This document shows, piece after piece, positions 47,180 to 54,599 of a stretch of DNA of 64,000 bases. Position numbers and translations under genes: made by a program. Where the stretch lies: the IMG/VR virus record IMGVR_UViG_3300005253_000186, positions 1 through 64,000 of that record, one strand, 5' to 3'. Within the stretch, counting starts at the first letter, position 1. Every line of letters begins with the position of its first letter. This DNA is from a virus. The notes beneath the pieces were generated by a model. That model ran no database searches. It saw nothing but the letters and a program-made list of their open reading frames with translations, and was not told where the DNA came from.

Positions 47180-47470
47180 TTATGCTCTCTTGATTCTCTT
47201 CTCCAGATCCCTGAGGTCCTTTCTGATCTTCCGCTTCTTCTCGAACTTCTCCCAGACAGATCCTGGAGTCTTCATCATGAGATCCTCTGCCTGATCGGCC
47301 AGATCCTGGAGCGCCCAGAACAGATCCTCCCTTACGGGAATGTGCTGGAACTCCGCGAACTCAAGGCACTCAAGGTCCTCCTCGGAGATTGTCATGTACG
47401 GATCAGCCAGTTTCGCAATTAACTTGTTCAGCGCCACGAACTTGTTGCACATGTTGATGAGATGAATCAT
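47180..47470 (-). CDS. MI-LLE-type array protein (start MIHLINMCNK), 96 aa
   Basis: Last member of the tandem array on the minus strand. The start overlaps the previous stop as ATGA. Charged, helical, ending in KKRKIRKDLRDLEKRI. Its N-terminus (MIHLINMCNKFVALNKLIAKL) loosely matches the family. Confidence 0.6.
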   Translation of the reverse strand: MIHLINMCNKFVALNKLIAKLADPYMTISEEDLECLEFAEFQHIPVREDLFWALQDLADQAEDLMMKTPGSVWEKFEKKRKIRKDLRDLEKRIKRA

Positions 47471-47717
47471 ATTCGGCCCTCGTAGATCATGTCTCTGACC
47501 TTGCTCATTACTTCGACCATGCCGCCGAATATTTCGTAGTTGTCGAGATCCGTTACGGTGATCGTTCCGAGGCGATAGGATGCCCTGGCGATGCGGCCCA
47601 GCATAATGCCCTGTCTAGATCTGTCCACATCCGAGATCCCCGTCTTGATCAGATATTTTTCTATCGACCTGGCGAACAGGTCGTGACCTCTGCTGCTTCG
47701 ATTAACGTGCAGATCAT
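47467..47717 (-). pseudogene. MIC-type array member broken by a frameshift
   Basis: The start MICTLIEAAEV is intact and coupled by ATGA, but the frame runs into a stop 19 codons on. The remaining sequence in the next frame reads DLFARSIEKYLIK and onwards, at the place expected from the array's other members. Total 251 bases, one short of 84 codons. One missing base near 47684 (GAGGTCACG for GAGGTCCACG) explains it. Real mutation or assembly error cannot be separated here. Confidence 0.6.
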
Positions 47718-47971
47718 GGCAGCATCCCCGCGAAGTTGACCCTTTTATTGAAGAAACTCTCCACGTCCCATAGATGAGCTTCTATCGCAACGAGCAAGGC
47801 AGATATGGCTGGGTCCGGATCGCTGCCACGCATAACCGCAAGGCCGTTCCCAAAGAAGGTTTCAAGGCATGTATGTTTCAGAGAATTCCCGCGGACGCCA
47901 TCGATGTACGCATCGATAGCGATCCTGTATCGTTCTACGACACAGATGGCGCTCAATAATCTGCATATCAT
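47714..47971 (-). CDS. MIC-type array protein (MICRLLSAICV), 85 aa
   Basis: Family start, helical body, ends VNFAGMLP; TGA overlaps the next ATG. Function unknown. Confidence 0.6.
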   Translation of the reverse strand: MICRLLSAICVVERYRIAIDAYIDGVRGNSLKHTCLETFFGNGLAVMRGSDPDPAISALLVAIEAHLWDVESFFNKRVNFAGMLP

Positions 47972-47988
47972 GACTTCTCCCTAGGTAT

Positions 47989-48063
47989 TGGTGGAGTCGA
48001 GCGGAATCGAACCGCCGTCTCTTGGCTGCCGACCAAGCGTGCTACCATTGTCACCACGACCCC
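47989..48063 (-). tRNA. tRNA-Ala(GGC)
   Basis: Anticodon loop TCGGCAG in stem CTTGG/CCAAG, acceptor GGGGTCG/CGACTCC, A73, CCA. Confidence 0.85.
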
Positions 48064-48124
48064 ATCGCCGATATTTTTTACGCGGCTCGGCCTAGAAGGA
48101 CTTTCACCTCCACGCCGCAGTATT

Positions 48125-48200
48125 TGGTGGACCCGGCGGGAGTCGAACCCGCGACCTCCTGCGTGCAAAGCAGGTGCTCTCCCAATTGAGCTACAGGCCC
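48125..48200 (-). tRNA. tRNA-Ala(TGC)
   Basis: Anticodon loop TTTGCAC in stem CCTGC/GCAGG, acceptor GGGCCTG/CGGGTCC, A73, CCA. The octamer GGTATAAG abuts G1; the upstream gene's stop TAG lies within the tRNA. Confidence 0.85.
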
Positions 48201-48448
48201 TTATACCGGATATACCTCCGCTCGAAGTGCCACTGGATCTCTTTGGCCCAGTTGTAGCACCCATGATATGTCTGAATGATTTGCTCTGAGTTGGGCAGGC
48301 CACTATTATACAGCCATCTGACCTGATGGGCGTGCAGATTACACGCCTTTTTATTGAGGGCGGAGCCGGCCATGTCAGCGCTCAAATCCATATTTGCAAT
48401 CTCGTAGAGAATGTCTGAACATCTCATCAGGGCCCCAATCATGATCAC
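48191..48448 (-). CDS. MI-type array protein (MIMIGALMRCSDI), 85 aa (GTG start)
   Basis: The GTG at 48448 overlaps the previous stop as GTGA. Ends HFERRYIRYKGL with TAG inside tRNA-Ala(TGC). Helical. Function unknown. Confidence 0.55.
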   Translation of the reverse strand: MIMIGALMRCSDILYEIANMDLSADMAGSALNKKACNLHAHQVRWLYNSGLPNSEQIIQTYHGCYNWAKEIQWHFERRYIRYKGL

Positions 48449-48756
48449 ACTCCCGACTTGATCTGCGCCTCGTAGTCCTTGTCGTAGATCGTGTTCATCT
48501 GGGTCTCCTCGATCATTTTCTTCCTCTTACTGAAGTGGGTCGACAGGCGCCTCAGTATAATAAGGCTTTCGCGAAGGTCTGACATTAGATCGGGATCTGA
48601 ATGCTTCCGTTGCATCCCGCGGAGATGATAGAGATCTCTCTGCCATAAGTAAATCTCGTCGACACGGAAGCGGCAGTAGTCGAAGTCTAGACTTTCCTTG
48701 TCGAACTGTATGACCCGGTGAAGGGCGTTCGCCTCAGAGATCATGGTTCCAATCAT
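48445..48756 (-). CDS. MI-type array protein (MIGTMISEANAL), 103 aa
   Basis: Start at 48756 chosen because ATG overlaps the previous TGA; a longer frame begins upstream. Helical, R-rich. Function unknown. Confidence 0.55.
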   Translation of the reverse strand: MIGTMISEANALHRVIQFDKESLDFDYCRFRVDEIYLWQRDLYHLRGMQRKHSDPDLMSDLRESLIILRRLSTHFSKRKKMIEETQMNTIYDKDYEAQIKSGV

Positions 48757-48983
48757 CCGAACTTCTTCCATTGTCCCGGCCTCCATCTCCTTCTTGCCTT
48801 CCGCTCCATGATTGCGAGCCGATACATGATCGATGAGGACTCGTGGTCTCCGAGCACAGAGAGATCCGACCCAGCCGACTCGAATACGTCCACCCTGTAC
48901 GACCAGTTGTAATCACCCCTGCCGGACATGATAAAGTTGACATGGTCCAGGACGGAGATGATCTTCAGCAGTCTCAAGATCAT
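48753..48983 (-). CDS. MI-type array protein (MILRLLKIISVLD), 76 aa
   Basis: Starts MILRLLKIISVLDHVNFIM and ends RWRPGQWKKFG. Coupled to neighbours by 4-base overlaps. Confidence 0.6.
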   Translation of the reverse strand: MILRLLKIISVLDHVNFIMSGRGDYNWSYRVDVFESAGSDLSVLGDHESSSIMYRLAIMERKARRRWRPGQWKKFG

Positions 48984-49228
48984 TGCATCATCCTCCCGAG
49001 CTCATCTTCGGCGTCGAGGTTGTGGATCGCCTGCATTGGAAGTCCAAGGGCCCTGCCCGCCGCCCTCGCTGCAACATCTCCAGACTCGCGGTCGCCAAGC
49101 ATATCGAGCTCGGCTGAGATTCTCGTTAGGCTTCCGGCCATCGATCCACTGTGCCACTTGGGCCAGGCGCTTAGGAAATTCTGGAGATCGTCCAGATGGC
49201 CTATGATTTCCAGCAATGAGCAGATCAT
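48980..49228 (-). CDS. MIC-type array protein (MICSLLEIIGHLDDL), 82 aa
   Basis: Clear family start MICSLLEIIGHLDDLQNFL. ATGA coupling at both ends. Function unknown. Confidence 0.65.
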   Translation of the reverse strand: MICSLLEIIGHLDDLQNFLSAWPKWHSGSMAGSLTRISAELDMLGDRESGDVAARAAGRALGLPMQAIHNLDAEDELGRMMQ

Positions 49229-49503
49229 GGCACGACCAGAACGGTCTTCAGACTGCCCAGATAGGGCACGCTGTAGACGACGTTCGGCCCCATGGTCTCC
49301 CTTCCCTTAAAAGGGAGCATGATAGACATGCTCCTTGCCCTGCCGGCGATGCTAGCGGAGTCGTAGTCTTCCCGCGCTATAAGCTCGTCTTCAACCCGGC
49401 CAAAGGCGTGGTATCTTTTCTGCGTGTTGCAGTGAGTCCAGTTGTCGATCCAGTACTGGAGTTCGTCCAGCAGCTCAATGGTCCTGAGAAGATTGCAGAT
49501 CAT
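49225..49503 (-). CDS. MIC-type array protein (MICNLLRTIELLDEL), 92 aa
   Basis: MICNLLRTIELLDELQYWI, then a body with YHAFGRVEDELI. One of the best-conserved members. Confidence 0.65.
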   Translation of the reverse strand: MICNLLRTIELLDELQYWIDNWTHCNTQKRYHAFGRVEDELIAREDYDSASIAGRARSMSIMLPFKGRETMGPNVVYSVPYLGSLKTVLVVP

Positions 49504-49760
49504 CCTCTCGTCCTCCTCTCGTAGAGCGCCTCTCCAATGATCGACAGGCGCAGCAAGACTATTCTCGACTCCCGATCTCCGAAGCCCCGTATCGATCGTA
49601 CCATATTGGTGAGCCTATGATGCATGGTCGTGATGTATGCCTCGAATCTGTCCATGGCGAATCGGGCATCACCCCTGTACAGAAGGATCTCCAAGCGAAC
49701 CGGAATGTCTTCCGAGAGTTTTTCGAGAAATCTTGCTTCGGCCATGTGTGCGCAGATCAT
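49500..49760 (-). CDS. MIC-type array protein (MICAHMAEARFLEKL), 86 aa
   Basis: Start at 49760 (MICAHMAEARFLEKLSED), ATGA coupled. Ends IIGEALYERRTRG. Confidence 0.6.
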   Translation of the reverse strand: MICAHMAEARFLEKLSEDIPVRLEILLYRGDARFAMDRFEAYITTMHHRLTNMVRSIRGFGDRESRIVLLRLSIIGEALYERRTRG

Positions 49761-50002
49761 CGTATTGCCGCTCCTGCCTGATGAAGAATTGCTAGCGCGT
49801 GGGCGGAGACCGTCTTGCCAGACTCTTTGAATCCAGGTTTCCTTGACATTTCTTCTCCCTTCAACCACTTCGCCATGAGCGTATCTGCCGTCCACCGGGA
49901 CAACCACGCCCCTTCTCTCTTCTGACAGGAGTAGGCGATGAAGTCCGCGATTATTTCCAGCTCGTTGACTTGCTCTATCTCTTCCAGTAGCGGGCAGATC
50001 AT
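49757..50002 (-). CDS. MIC-type array protein (MICPLLEEIEQVNEL), 81 aa
   Basis: Family start intact, MICPLLEEIEQVNELEII. Ends before the next gene's ATG. Confidence 0.65.
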   Translation of the reverse strand: MICPLLEEIEQVNELEIIADFIAYSCQKREGAWLSRWTADTLMAKWLKGEEMSRKPGFKESGKTVSAHALAILHQAGAAIR

Positions 50003-50299
50003 TTAGACTCCTCCTCCGACAATCTGTCCTAGTTCGCTGTACGTCGCATTCGCCTTGAGATCTCTTACGCGCCGGAAGGTCTCCAAAATGAACCTCGCCA
50101 TTTCAGTGATGGCACGGTAGGAGTTTGAGTCGCATACAACCGTGCACTCGCATCGCGTTATTAGATCGGCCAGCGCATCTTCGGCCTCGTGGAGGTCAAT
50201 GCTGCTCATATTTGGGCATTCGAGTGACAGCCGGTTCATCGCATCGCTTACTCGTTCTAGGCAGTCTGAAGTATCCAGCAGATTGACTAGGAGAATCAT
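50003..50299 (-). CDS. Array protein (MILLVNLLDTSDCLERV), 98 aa
   Basis: Start at 50299 has AAGGAGCACGAC before it; a longer TTG-started frame exists. Member of the array by its MILLVNLLDTSDCL start, though the Cys after MI is missing. Confidence 0.6.
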   Translation of the reverse strand: MILLVNLLDTSDCLERVSDAMNRLSLECPNMSSIDLHEAEDALADLITRCECTVVCDSNSYRAITEMARFILETFRRVRDLKANATYSELGQIVGGGV

Positions 50300-50328
50300 G
50301 TCGTGCTCCTTAACCAAGTTACCGCCAT

Positions 50329-50601
50329 CTAGATCTCCCGATTTCTCCAAAAAATTGCGACGATGTTATCCATCGAGCTCTCGGCGCGCCTGATGAATTC
50401 TTTGGTTTCGTTAAAGACCACATAGTCTGCCCTGTCCTTGCATGTCATTCTATGTATACTCCAGAACGATTCATTGAAGAAGTCCCGCATTTCGTCGACC
50501 AGCCCCATGTGGCTTCTGGCGCGCCAGCGGACTATGAAGTAGCTCATCTTCGCAGTTATGTCGTCGACGATCTCAATCGACTCAAGGATAGGGCAGATCA
50601 T
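50329..50601 (-). CDS. MIC-type array protein (MICPILESIEIVDDI), 90 aa
   Basis: Start at 50601 inside the end of the previous gene (20-base overlap). Contains MSYFIVRWRARSHMG and WRNREI at the end. Confidence 0.65.
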   Translation of the reverse strand: MICPILESIEIVDDITAKMSYFIVRWRARSHMGLVDEMRDFFNESFWSIHRMTCKDRADYVVFNETKEFIRRAESSMDNIVAIFWRNREI

Positions 50602-50932
50602 ATGGATCCCCCTCTTGTGTCGTAGACGAAAATGATTCGATCGACACGGCACAGCCGATCTCCTCCAGCGTCGTGCAGTCGTGCCGCGGATGCAGAAAGT
50701 GAGCCTCTTCGATCTTTCGGCTCCCGCATATCTTGAACAACCTCTGGGCGTCCTGGGTCAGGTCGAAGGCATCGTCGAAATCGTTATTCCAGACCCCCTG
50801 CGCACCAAAGCTTTGGTGTCGCTTGAAGAGTTCTGTTCTGATAGTTTTCAGATTGATTAGGTCCCCCATTAAGAACATCTCGGTTATTCTACTGAAAATG
50901 TCGGCCGTTTCAAGCAGTAGGCGTAGTCCCAT
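50582..50932 (-). CDS. Array-related protein (MGLRLLLETADIFSRI), 116 aa
   Basis: Starts MGLRLLLETADIFSRITEMF, a mixture of the LG-like start and the LLE phase of the array. Ends GDPYDLPYP. Function unknown. Confidence 0.55.
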   Translation of the reverse strand: MGLRLLLETADIFSRITEMFLMGDLINLKTIRTELFKRHQSFGAQGVWNNDFDDAFDLTQDAQRLFKICGSRKIEEAHFLHPRHDCTTLEEIGCAVSIESFSSTTQEGDPYDLPYP

Positions 50933-51152
50933 GCGCCCTCCTGACCTTGTCTCCTCCGTGGTTCATTACCGCGGCGACCAGGCGAACCGACATGGCGTAG
51001 GTCTCTATCAGCTCCCTGGTCTGGTGCTTCGATACCTGAATACCTAGGCCGGTCGAAATAGCGCTTAAGTCGACGAAGTTTCCCATGGAAAATAGGTTGC
51101 GCATATTTTCGGTGATGGCCGCCATCCTGAGGCAGTGGCAAAAGGGTGACAT
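50910..51152 (-). CDS. Array-related protein (MSPFCHCLRMAAITE), 80 aa
   Basis: First gene (highest coordinate) of the array. AGGAGCAAACC before the ATG. A member by position and by helical, LLE-like content (FSMGNFVDLSAIST), more divergent than others. Confidence 0.5.
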   Translation of the reverse strand: MSPFCHCLRMAAITENMRNLFSMGNFVDLSAISTGLGIQVSKHQTRELIETYAMSVRLVAAVMNHGGDKVRRAHGTTPTA

Positions 51153-51172
51153 GGTTTGCTCCTAAAAGAAAA

Positions 51173-51248
51173 TGGTGTCGGGAGCCGGCACTGCCCCGGC
51201 GACCTCCTGTGCTTCAAACAGGCGCTCTACTATCTGAGCTATCCCGAC
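51173..51248 (-). tRNA. tRNA-Phe(GAA) with altered T-loop
   Basis: Anticodon loop TTGAAGC in stem CCTGT/ACAGG, acceptor GTCGGGA/TCCCGAC, A73, CCA. The T-arm GCCGG/CCGGC closes on GGCAGTG instead of the usual TTCRANN. Confidence 0.75.
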
Positions 51249-51347
51249 ACCTATAATCGGCGTGCCGCCGGCAGGGAGTGACCGACGACACACCGTCACA
51301 TTATAGGAGATTTTATCTATATTCGGTTGTCAAAGAGCACAAAAAAA

Positions 51348-51376
51348 CCCCGCCCTGACTGGTCTCAGGAGCGGGG
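51348..51376 (-). terminator. Intrinsic terminator
   Basis: CCCCGC and GCGGGG enclose TCCTGAGACCAGTCAGG, with TTTTTTT on the minus strand side (51341-51347). It separates the two halves of the tRNA region. Confidence 0.75.
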
Positions 51377-51523
51377 TGAAGTCGAGACCAGTCGAAGTTA
51401 CGCAGGCGAATTCAGGTAGGCCAACGCCCGCGAGGACGCAATTCGGCATGCGCTAAAGCGCTGATGCCGTAATTGTTTGGCTGACCTGAGTATCACCGGT
51501 TTAGCTCCGACCGGAAGAGTTTT

Positions 51524-51598
51524 TGGTAGCAGGAGAGGGACTCGAACCCTCGATCTCTACGTTATGAGCGTAGCGAGATACCGCTTCTCCATCCTGCG
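51524..51598 (-). tRNA. tRNA-Met(CAT), initiator-like
   Basis: Anticodon loop CTCATAA. The 5' part CGCAGGATGGAGAAGC resembles an initiator tRNA, and the first and last acceptor bases are C1 and T72, unpaired as in initiators. The anticodon stem is CTACG/CGTAG, not the GGG/CCC of most initiators. A73 and CCA are present. Cannot be assigned as initiator or elongator for certain. Confidence 0.7.
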
Positions 51599-51627
51599 AT
51601 CGTCAAAGGGCACACTACTCTATCTTT

Positions 51628-51635
51628 CTTATACC
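51628..51635 (-). promoter_or_regulatory. Putative phage promoter element GGTATAAG
   Basis: ACGGTATAAGAAAG, about 30 bases upstream of the tRNA-Met start at 51598. Confidence 0.6.
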
Positions 51636-51660
51636 GTCAAGTAGGTAGTTCCGGAATTTT

Positions 51661-51736
51661 TGGAAGCCACGGTGGGAATCGAACCCACTAGAAGGACCCT
51701 TATGAGAGGTCCCGAGGTGCCAACCTCCTCGTGGCT
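51661..51736 (-). tRNA. tRNA-Met/Ile(CAT)
   Basis: Anticodon loop CTCATAA in stem GACCT/GGGTC, acceptor AGCCACG/CGTGGCT, T73, CCA. An elongator Met or an Ile2 (lysidine-modified) identity cannot be decided from the sequence. Confidence 0.7.
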
Positions 51737-51842
51737 ATAGCCCTGTGTACTCCAGGAAGATCATGACTGCCACAAGGTAAATGGCCATTCCGATCCAGAG
51801 AATCCAGAACTTCCACCGTGGTGTGGGTTCGAAATCCTCCAT
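51735..51842 (-). CDS. Small membrane protein, 35 aa
   Basis: ATG at 51842 after GAGGTGACC. A short acidic start then one membrane helix (WKFWILWIGMAIYLVAVMIF). The stop overlaps the tRNA 5' end. Confidence 0.5.
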   Translation of the reverse strand: MEDFEPTPRWKFWILWIGMAIYLVAVMIFLEYTGL

Positions 51843-51861
51843 GGTCACCTCAAGGTAAAAA

Positions 51862-51938
51862 TGGTCGGGGCAGTGGGCTCCGCCCCCACGACCTCCTGCT
51901 CCCAAAGCAGGCGCGCTACTAAGCTGCGCTATGCCCCG
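51862..51938 (-). tRNA. tRNA-Pro(TGG) with altered T-loop
   Basis: Anticodon loop TTTGGGA in stem CCTGC/GCAGG, acceptor CGGGGCA/TGCCCCG, A73, CCA. T-arm GTGGG/CCCAC closes on GGCGGAG instead of TTCRANN. Confidence 0.75.
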
Positions 51939-51944
51939 ACCTTC

Positions 51945-52196
51945 CTACATGCAGTAGGGATTACACTTTGGACACGGACAAGAGATCGCGCAGGCCTTCG
52001 AGCGCTGTCCGATTGGCTTCTTCGCCTCGTTCTTGAAGAACCGATCGACCATACAGGGCATGGTCTCTCTGCTGAGAATCGGCTGGATCACCTCGTTGAG
52101 CTTTTTCCAGAAATCATCCGGGGCTGCCGAAAACGGATCGATCCGTTCGTTAAGTTGATCTGAGTCAATCGTTTGTAGTCTTGCGCTGTCTACCAT
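51945..52196 (-). CDS. Protein with C-terminal Cys cluster, 83 aa
   Basis: Start at 52196 (MVDSARLQTIDSDQL) after GAGGAGC. The end ACAISCPCPKCNPYCM-like stretch holds five or six Cys (CAISCPCPKCNPYC) that could bind metal. Function unknown. Confidence 0.55.
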   Translation of the reverse strand: MVDSARLQTIDSDQLNERIDPFSAAPDDFWKKLNEVIQPILSRETMPCMVDRFFKNEAKKPIGQRSKACAISCPCPKCNPYCM

Positions 52197-52206
52197 TTTC
52201 CGCTCC

Positions 52207-52401
52207 TCACTCTGGGCTTCGCAGGATTTCGATCCCAACGACATTCCCGCCCTTGTCATAGTCGATATTGATCTCGCTGTTGATCTCAATCGTCTGTTCA
52301 ATATCACGATCACGGAGTCTAAGATACGCCGCGTCTGTCTTCGGGTCCACTGATAAGATGAATATTTTCCCACCAAATCCCGGCAACTTTGTGCTAGCCA
52401 C
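52207..52401 (-). CDS. DUF2283 family protein
   Basis: DPKTDAAYLRLRDRDIEQTI, then INIDYDKGGNVVGIEIL matches the small DUF2283 family (usual pattern DxxADALYIRL...VDYDxxGxVVGIEIL). 64 residues with a basic N-terminus. Function of the family is unknown. Confidence 0.8.
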   Translation of the reverse strand: MASTKLPGFGGKIFILSVDPKTDAAYLRLRDRDIEQTIEINSEINIDYDKGGNVVGIEILRSPE

Positions 52402-52642
52402 GATTGTCGTCCCTCAGCTCTTCGATGGTCCGCAGGCCCATGCGCCACATGGCGCCCTGGATGAACCCGAGCCAGCGCATGGCTTCCTCGGTCTTCCCTG
52501 ACTTCATGAGATCGATCGCTTTCAGGCACGTTTTCTTGAGATGATCCGTGAAACTGCGCTCGAATGGCACGCAGTCTACCAGATTCTGGACGAGAGTGTA
52601 CTCGTAATTTTCGAGGATCTCCACAAATTGGTCCTGGGTCAT
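52394..52642 (-). CDS. Conserved small phage protein, 82 aa
   Basis: MRWLGFIQGAMWRMGLRTIEEL is a pattern that recurs in many small phage proteins of unknown function. Overlaps its neighbours by 8 and 4 bases. Confidence 0.7.
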   Translation of the reverse strand: MTQDQFVEILENYEYTLVQNLVDCVPFERSFTDHLKKTCLKAIDLMKSGKTEEAMRWLGFIQGAMWRMGLRTIEELRDDNRG

Positions 52643-53034
52643 AGTTCGTTCTCGATAAAGAAGGCTATATCGGTGAAGTTCTCGCCCTTGTCGTTCATCT
52701 CGATCAAAGTAGTCTCGTCGTCATGGTCTAGGCCAGACCAACTCGCCACTTCTTTTGGGGTCTCTTCACCGCTCCCCAGATAAGATAGCTCCTTGGACAT
52801 GATCTTCTTGACTTTTCCTTTGCTCCCGACGAACTTGGACTTGGACTTGTAATTTCTACTTTCCTCCCAGCCACCGCCACTGCTCTCTTCCGCATGGATG
52901 TTGCAGAGCACGCCCAGGCAGCAGAATCCGGTCCTGCCACTACTGGTGGTCTCCGCACACAGGGTTCCCTGGATCTGGTCATACTGGCCGCTGCGGAGCG
53001 CCGTGATCCACTTCTTTTTGACCTTCTTGTTCAT
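52639..53034 (-). CDS. Conserved phage protein (KKWITALRSGxYxQ), 131 aa
   Basis: Start at 53034 after AAGGAGGGG. KKWITALRSGQYDQIQGTLC and GFCCLGVLCNIHAE match a group of widely shared phage hypothetical proteins. Gly- and Ser-rich in the middle. Function unknown. Confidence 0.75.
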   Translation of the reverse strand: MNKKVKKKWITALRSGQYDQIQGTLCAETTSSGRTGFCCLGVLCNIHAEESSGGGWEESRNYKSKSKFVGSKGKVKKIMSKELSYLGSGEETPKEVASWSGLDHDDETTLIEMNDKGENFTDIAFFIENEL

Positions 53035-53047
53035 CTTCCCCTCCTTG

Positions 53048-53494
53048 CTATTCAGATGCCATCTTATCAATGGATCCCCAGGCCACCTCATCGTCTTGAA
53101 GCGGCTCATGTTCGGCGGCCATCTTCTCGATGATAGGAATTATATCCTGCCGGTCCGAGCGGTAGGCTCGAATTACGCACGTATCAACGTCGGCCTCAAT
53201 GACTTTCCAGATTGTCGTCCACTGACCGTCGATCCATGCGTCGCGTCGTTTCCGCGTGTTGTTGGTGGCGTCGAGGATGACGACCTTGTGTCCGGCGTGG
53301 AACAGGGCGCGGACCATTGTCTTTGCGATTGCCCATACATGTGGCTCGGCCTCAGGTGCGAATCTCTGTCCGTGCAGGGCCAGGCGGATTGCGTCAGGAC
53401 ATACGATGGGACCTCCGTGCGCCTGGGCGAACGTGGACTTTCCACTCCGCGGGAGTCCGACCGTTCCAATCAGTACCAGTTTTATGTCGTCCAT
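53048..53494 (-). CDS. P-loop kinase (AAA_33, polynucleotide kinase-like)
   Basis: Start at 53494 (MDDIKLVLIGTVGLPRSGKST). GLPRSGKSTF is the Walker A; VILDATNNTRKRR near residue 80 is a characteristic second motif of the polynucleotide-kinase-like group. 148 residues. A 5'-end phosphorylation or tRNA-repair role is plausible near so many tRNAs, but not shown. Confidence 0.75.
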   Translation of the reverse strand: MDDIKLVLIGTVGLPRSGKSTFAQAHGGPIVCPDAIRLALHGQRFAPEAEPHVWAIAKTMVRALFHAGHKVVILDATNNTRKRRDAWIDGQWTTIWKVIEADVDTCVIRAYRSDRQDIIPIIEKMAAEHEPLQDDEVAWGSIDKMASE

Positions 53495-53580
53495 CTTTTC
53501 AACTCCGTGTCCGCCTTCAGATAGAGCGGGTGTCTGGGGTGCCCATCTTTGGTGAGGCCGAGCTGCCCGCTCCAATTCAT
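53482..53580 (-). CDS. Small protein with TKDGHPRHPLYL motif, 32 aa
   Basis: ATG at 53580 gives MNWSGQLGLTKDGHPRHPLY and so on to a TAA at 53482. The motif recurs in small phage proteins. It overlaps the kinase start by 13 bases. Weak ribosome site but the motif supports it. Confidence 0.5.
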   Translation of the reverse strand: MNWSGQLGLTKDGHPRHPLYLKADTELKRWTT

Positions 53581-53584
53581 ACAA

Positions 53585-53806
53585 TCACAGTTTTTTCCCT
53601 GGAGCAATTGGCGCTCGCAGTTCAGTGCAGCCAACTTCAGCCATCGGATGCGAGTAACTCATACCCATCGGAACACCCTTGAAGTGGAAATCCAGGCCGC
53701 AATCCGCACACTTGATCTTGATTTCTGCCATGAACTCCATCACGTCTTCGATCCTGGCGACATTAACATTCGCTTCGAAGTTGCGATGATCACATATCCC
53801 ATCCAT
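53585..53806 (-). CDS. Conserved zinc-type phage protein, 73 aa
   Basis: MAEIKIKCADCGLDFHFKGVPMG and ELRAPIAP match a family with C-x2-C followed by F-x-F-x-G-x-P. One zinc knuckle is visible. Function unknown. Confidence 0.7.
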   Translation of the reverse strand: MDGICDHRNFEANVNVARIEDVMEFMAEIKIKCADCGLDFHFKGVPMGMSYSHPMAEVGCTELRAPIAPGKKL

Positions 53807-54069
53807 CAGGCGCTCCCTCCCCCTTCTGTTTTACTGGTATGTTGTTGGTAGTCGACAAGCCTCGCGAAGACGTGGAATCCGCATTCTTCTGGGCAGACCA
53901 GGCTTGGATTTAGTGTCCCGTCGTCGGCGACGGTATGATCGAGATTGCCAAAAGCTCCGCAGTCAGGGCAGGAGACCTTCACGTACTTGCCGGCGAAGAT
54001 CGTCCACGTGCCCTTCGTGGGTTTCCATCTTGATTCCCAATCTGCATACGGAATATCGTAGATTGCCAT
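53806..54069 (-). CDS. Zinc-binding protein, 87 aa
   Basis: Start at 54069 (MAIYDIPYADWESRW). CPDCGAFGNL and CPEECGFHVFA form a zinc site. Ends next to the previous gene. Function unknown. Confidence 0.6.
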   Translation of the reverse strand: MAIYDIPYADWESRWKPTKGTWTIFAGKYVKVSCPDCGAFGNLDHTVADDGTLNPSLVCPEECGFHVFARLVDYQQHTSKTEGGGSA

Positions 54070-54168
54070 CAGCCGGTTTCCCCATTTTGTCCGGCCCGCT
54101 CTCAAAGCCAGCCTCACTCCACAACCACCTTTAGCTCGGCCCACACCTTGATGGCAAACGTAATAAGT

Positions 54169-54528
54169 TGGTGGAGGTGCCCGGATTCGAACCGGGGTCT
54201 TGAAATGCATCCAAATGCGCGTTTACGTGCGTAGAAGGTTCTGATCGCCTTCGGCCTTTGGTCAACAGATTCCAGCAAGATCGCCTAGGCCTACACGGCG
54301 AATTATGTCTCAATCACCTGAACGCCGAACGCAGATGATCCAGTCGTAGTTCGTCCGATCTCCAGCTACGACGACAACCTCGCCGGGATCGGGACTACCT
54401 ATTCCTAGGCAGCCATGCGGTAGCCGTTGTCGGCACCTAATTTGTCATCGGATTTTTACGTGGCCTTCCGATGAACCACGGCACGAAGCAACATTCTTCC
54501 TCATCCAATCGATTCCTATATCACCCCC
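54169..54528 (-). ncRNA. ssrA: tmRNA (ssrA)
   Basis: The 3' end is tRNA-like: T-arm CCCGG-TTCGAAT-CCGGG and acceptor CACCTCC, A, CCA. The 5' end GGGGGTGATATAGGAATCGA pairs with it (GGGGGTG/CACCTCC), matching known tmRNAs. A pseudoknot is visible: CGTGG/CCACG and TCATCGGA/TCCGATGA, then a resume codon. The tag frame at 54434-54405 is GCC GAC AAC GGC TAC CGC ATG GCT GCC TAG, encoding ADNGYRMAA. Total 360 bases. Encoding tmRNA in a phage is uncommon but has precedents. Confidence 0.9.
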
Positions 54529-54599
54529 ATATTCGTTGAGTGTGACTTCCTAGACTGCTCGTTCTTTCAGGTCCCCCGTGAGGTTCCCGTCCGGCACGA

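Noticed and set aside
40535-48207. GGTATAAG adjoining tRNA-Leu(CAA) and tRNA-Ala(TGC) as promoters
   Set aside because: The element shares its last base with the first base of the tRNA, so transcription would start inside the tRNA. Probably chance or coding (48200 lies in the end of a gene).
51300-51333. Sigma70 promoter before the tRNA-Phe cluster (TTGACA with TATAAT)
   Set aside because: The spacer is 22 bases, too long for a standard promoter; a -10 alone cannot be called.
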